A DNA stretch of 14,225 nucleotides, taken from the NCBI GenBank assembly GCA_003485885.1, contig DNHM01000208.1, forward strand, positions 1 to 14,225, in the 5' to 3' direction. The stretch comes from Acidimicrobiaceae bacterium. GTDB taxonomy: Bacteria; Actinomycetota; Acidimicrobiia; Acidimicrobiales; UBA10347. The first letter of the stretch is position 1. Each line of letters begins with the position of its first letter. Both the position numbers and the translations under genes were made by a program. The notes under the pieces were generated by a model. That model was not told where the DNA came from, did not search any database, and saw only the letters and a list, made by a program, of their open reading frames with translations. Below are positions 12,699-14,225 of the stretch, piece after piece.

Positions 12699-14225
12699 CT
12701 ACCAGTATTCCTCGAAGTGGATATTTCCCGGGTCACCGCGACGGTCGAGCGTGAATCCCCGTTTAGTCAACAGTTCGACCACGCCGGTGACCTCGGGCCA
12801 TTCCTCTGGGTCACCTTCGGGAAGACCGATCATCGACGGATTGCCACACAGGAACACGTCGGTAGTGTCTGGGTCGAGGTCGATTCCGCAATGAGTTGCA
12901 AGCATTCCCTTGGTAATGACATCTTGCAGATACGTCTTGGGGAAGTCAGGCTCGCGGGTGGGCAATGGCAGATAGTGATAGTTGGGGTACCGAGCGTCGA
13001 GCTTTTCGTGCTCACTCCGGTAGCCGAGGTCGTCCCATTGGCGCACGGTCACTGCAGAAACCATGGGCCCATGGTGGCCCTTGCGCAGCAACTCAGTAAC
13101 CATCGCATTATGTGGTGCCTCGCCGGTGCCGGTCGAGAAGAAGACACACGTGCGTGCCGGGTCCACCACTGGGTTCAGGGTGTAACGCCCGGCCACTTTG
13201 GAGCCAAGGAAGATCCGGTCGCCTGGGCGTTTCAACGCCAGTCGAGGTGTGAGCCCAGGGACATTGTCGTCGGTCGGCGCAACCAGCACAATATAGAACT
13301 CCAGCTCGTCGCCTGAAGCGTGATCGGAGAGATACCCATGCTCGTCGAACATCGGGCTAGAAATCGAGTACGACCGTCGGATCATCTTGAGCCATTTGTC
13401 ATCGAGGCCGGGGTCGCTGGCGTCGTCGATGCGAGGCTCCCAGTAGCCCAGGCCCAGCGTGGCGTATTGGCCAGGCAGGTGGGAGGTGTCGCCATGGTCG
13501 GGGCGGACCTTGAGCCGCCATAGGTCTGAGTGTGTTGGCTCAAAGAGTGTGATCGTGGCGTTGTAGAAGTGCTCGGCCAGTTCGTCGGCCAGGGTGGTGT
13601 CCTTGCTCCAGGTGCCAACACCGTGGGGTTGCACAACTACTTCAGGGAAGCGAGCTGCAGCGACCGATGGCCACAGGTCTGGACCAAAAGCGCCATGCAT
13701 GTCGATCTCTTCGGCCTTGCCCGAAAACAACCAGACGCCATCTGAGGCTTTAGCAGCATCAGTAACGCCAAGCGATACCAGGTCAGCGGGAGCACGGCTG
13801 CTGGCGAAAACGATGTGATCAAACTCAAGATCGGGGGTGCGCCGGTCGGCGAAGTAGGCCATGGGGAAACCGTCGCGTTCACCAATTGCATTGGGGGTTG
13901 AGCGATAGAGCACGGTGGCTCGACGTTCGCGCTCGAGTGTCGCGAGCATCTCGCCAGCGACAGGTGACAGGCGGGCTGGATCCAAACCGTCGGCGGCCAG
14001 CACCACGTTGGCGCCCGCAGCCGCGAGTTGTGCAGTGACTTCAACCGCATGATCCGACACGCCAATCACCATCACGTCGGCGTCGCCAGCGCTTGCTGGC
14101 AGGTTGTCGACGGTGACTCGTTCGTTGGCGGCAACCTCGATCGGCGGTACTGAGTCGTGCAGATAGGTGCGCTCGCCGATGATCACTGCGCGCGCCTTGC
14201 GGCGACGGCGATTGCTTTGGACGAT
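12699..14225 (-). CDS. Ferredoxin-NADP reductase-type flavoprotein fused to a pyridine-nucleotide oxidoreductase-like N-terminus (5' end outside window)
   Basis: Residues are counted from an internal GTG at 14186. Positions 190-495 form a ferredoxin/flavodoxin-NADP(H) reductase (FPR-like) module. It has LPGQYATLGL, the FAD-binding RRSYSISS at 270-277, the nucleotide-binding STGTGEAPHNAM at 351-362, DVFLCGNPSMIG at 443-454, and the C-terminal end IHFEEYW. Positions 1-165 look like part of a thioredoxin-reductase-like fold: ADVMVIGVSDHAVEVTAQLAAAG at 36-58 mirrors the second Rossmann motif (VIGGGDSAVE) with a degenerate glycine pattern. The frame is open to the right edge (ARAVIIGERT precedes it), so the true start probably lies outside and GTG 14186 is internal. 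It likely moves electrons between NAD(P)H and an iron-sulfur or flavoprotein partner. It stands first in a minus-strand series with the membrane protein and the selenoprotein, so it may supply reductant; this is inference. Confidence 0.85.
   Translation of the reverse strand: MVQSNRRRRKARAVIIGERTYLHDSVPPIEVAANERVTVDNLPASAGDADVMVIGVSDHAVEVTAQLAAAGANVVLAADGLDPARLSPVAGEMLATLERERRATVLYRSTPNAIGERDGFPMAYFADRRTPDLEFDHIVFASSRAPADLVSLGVTDAAKASDGVWLFSGKAEEIDMHGAFGPDLWPSVAAARFPEVVVQPHGVGTWSKDTTLADELAEHFYNATITLFEPTHSDLWRLKVRPDHGDTSHLPGQYATLGLGYWEPRIDDASDPGLDDKWLKMIRRSYSISSPMFDEHGYLSDHASGDELEFYIVLVAPTDDNVPGLTPRLALKRPGDRIFLGSKVAGRYTLNPVVDPARTCVFFSTGTGEAPHNAMVTELLRKGHHGPMVSAVTVRQWDDLGYRSEHEKLDARYPNYHYLPLPTREPDFPKTYLQDVITKGMLATHCGIDLDPDTTDVFLCGNPSMIGLPEGDPEEWPEVTGVVELLTKRGFTLDRRGDPGNIHFEEYW

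Overview
The window is a chromosomal segment of a GC-rich actinobacterium. It is built around a mycofactocin (MFT) biosynthesis locus. MFT itself, the frequent GTG starts, the near absence of Shine-Dalgarno sites and the repeated TANNNT box 6-7 nt before start codons all point to Actinobacteria. A marine Acidimicrobiia member (Ilumatobacter-like) is my best guess, by inference from gene content only.

Layout. Positions 1-812 (minus) carry a DinB-fold protein followed by a glyoxalase-like (VOC) protein cut by the window edge. Positions 813-1236 hold no gene I can defend. Positions 1237-3185 (minus) carry mftF, the MFT oligoglycosyltransferase, with a Nudix hydrolase translationally coupled to it by an ATGA overlap. 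Divergent from mftF, 29 bp away, is the core operon mftA-mftB-mftC (3215-4888, plus): the 35-aa precursor ending IDGMCGVY, the RRE-type peptide chaperone, and the radical SAM/SPASM maturase. A decayed PaaI-type hotdog thioesterase follows (about 4892-5256). Next come an MttB-family methyltransferase without pyrrolysine (5477-7027) and a TauD-family 2-oxoglutarate dioxygenase (7195-7992), separated by REP-like palindromes. The MFT pathway resumes with divergent mftE (8128-8811, minus) and mftD (8878-10047, plus). An MFS exporter follows (10166-11431, plus).

The last 2.7 kb is on the minus strand. It holds a ferredoxin-NADP-reductase-like flavoprotein (cut at the right edge), a small membrane protein, and a GrdB/PrdB-like reductase whose reading frame is interrupted by one UGA, exactly where the family has its redox Cys/Sec. 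I read it as a selenoprotein of 264 residues with Sec at 163.

How the genes work together. From established MFT biochemistry, MftB presents MftA to MftC, which decarboxylates the C-terminal Tyr and cross-links it to Val. MftE releases the Val-Tyr-derived core, MftD oxidises it to the redox-active form, and MftF adds glucose units. Neither mftR nor mftG is visible here. The interposed MttB and TauD proteins suggest oxidation or demethylation of methylated amines or related small molecules, possibly the pathway the cofactor serves; this is inference. The most notable items are the UGA-containing selenoprotein, a palindromic in-frame insertion inside mftF, a palindromic two-way promoter between mftA and mftF, and a recurrent TAACGT leaderless promoter.
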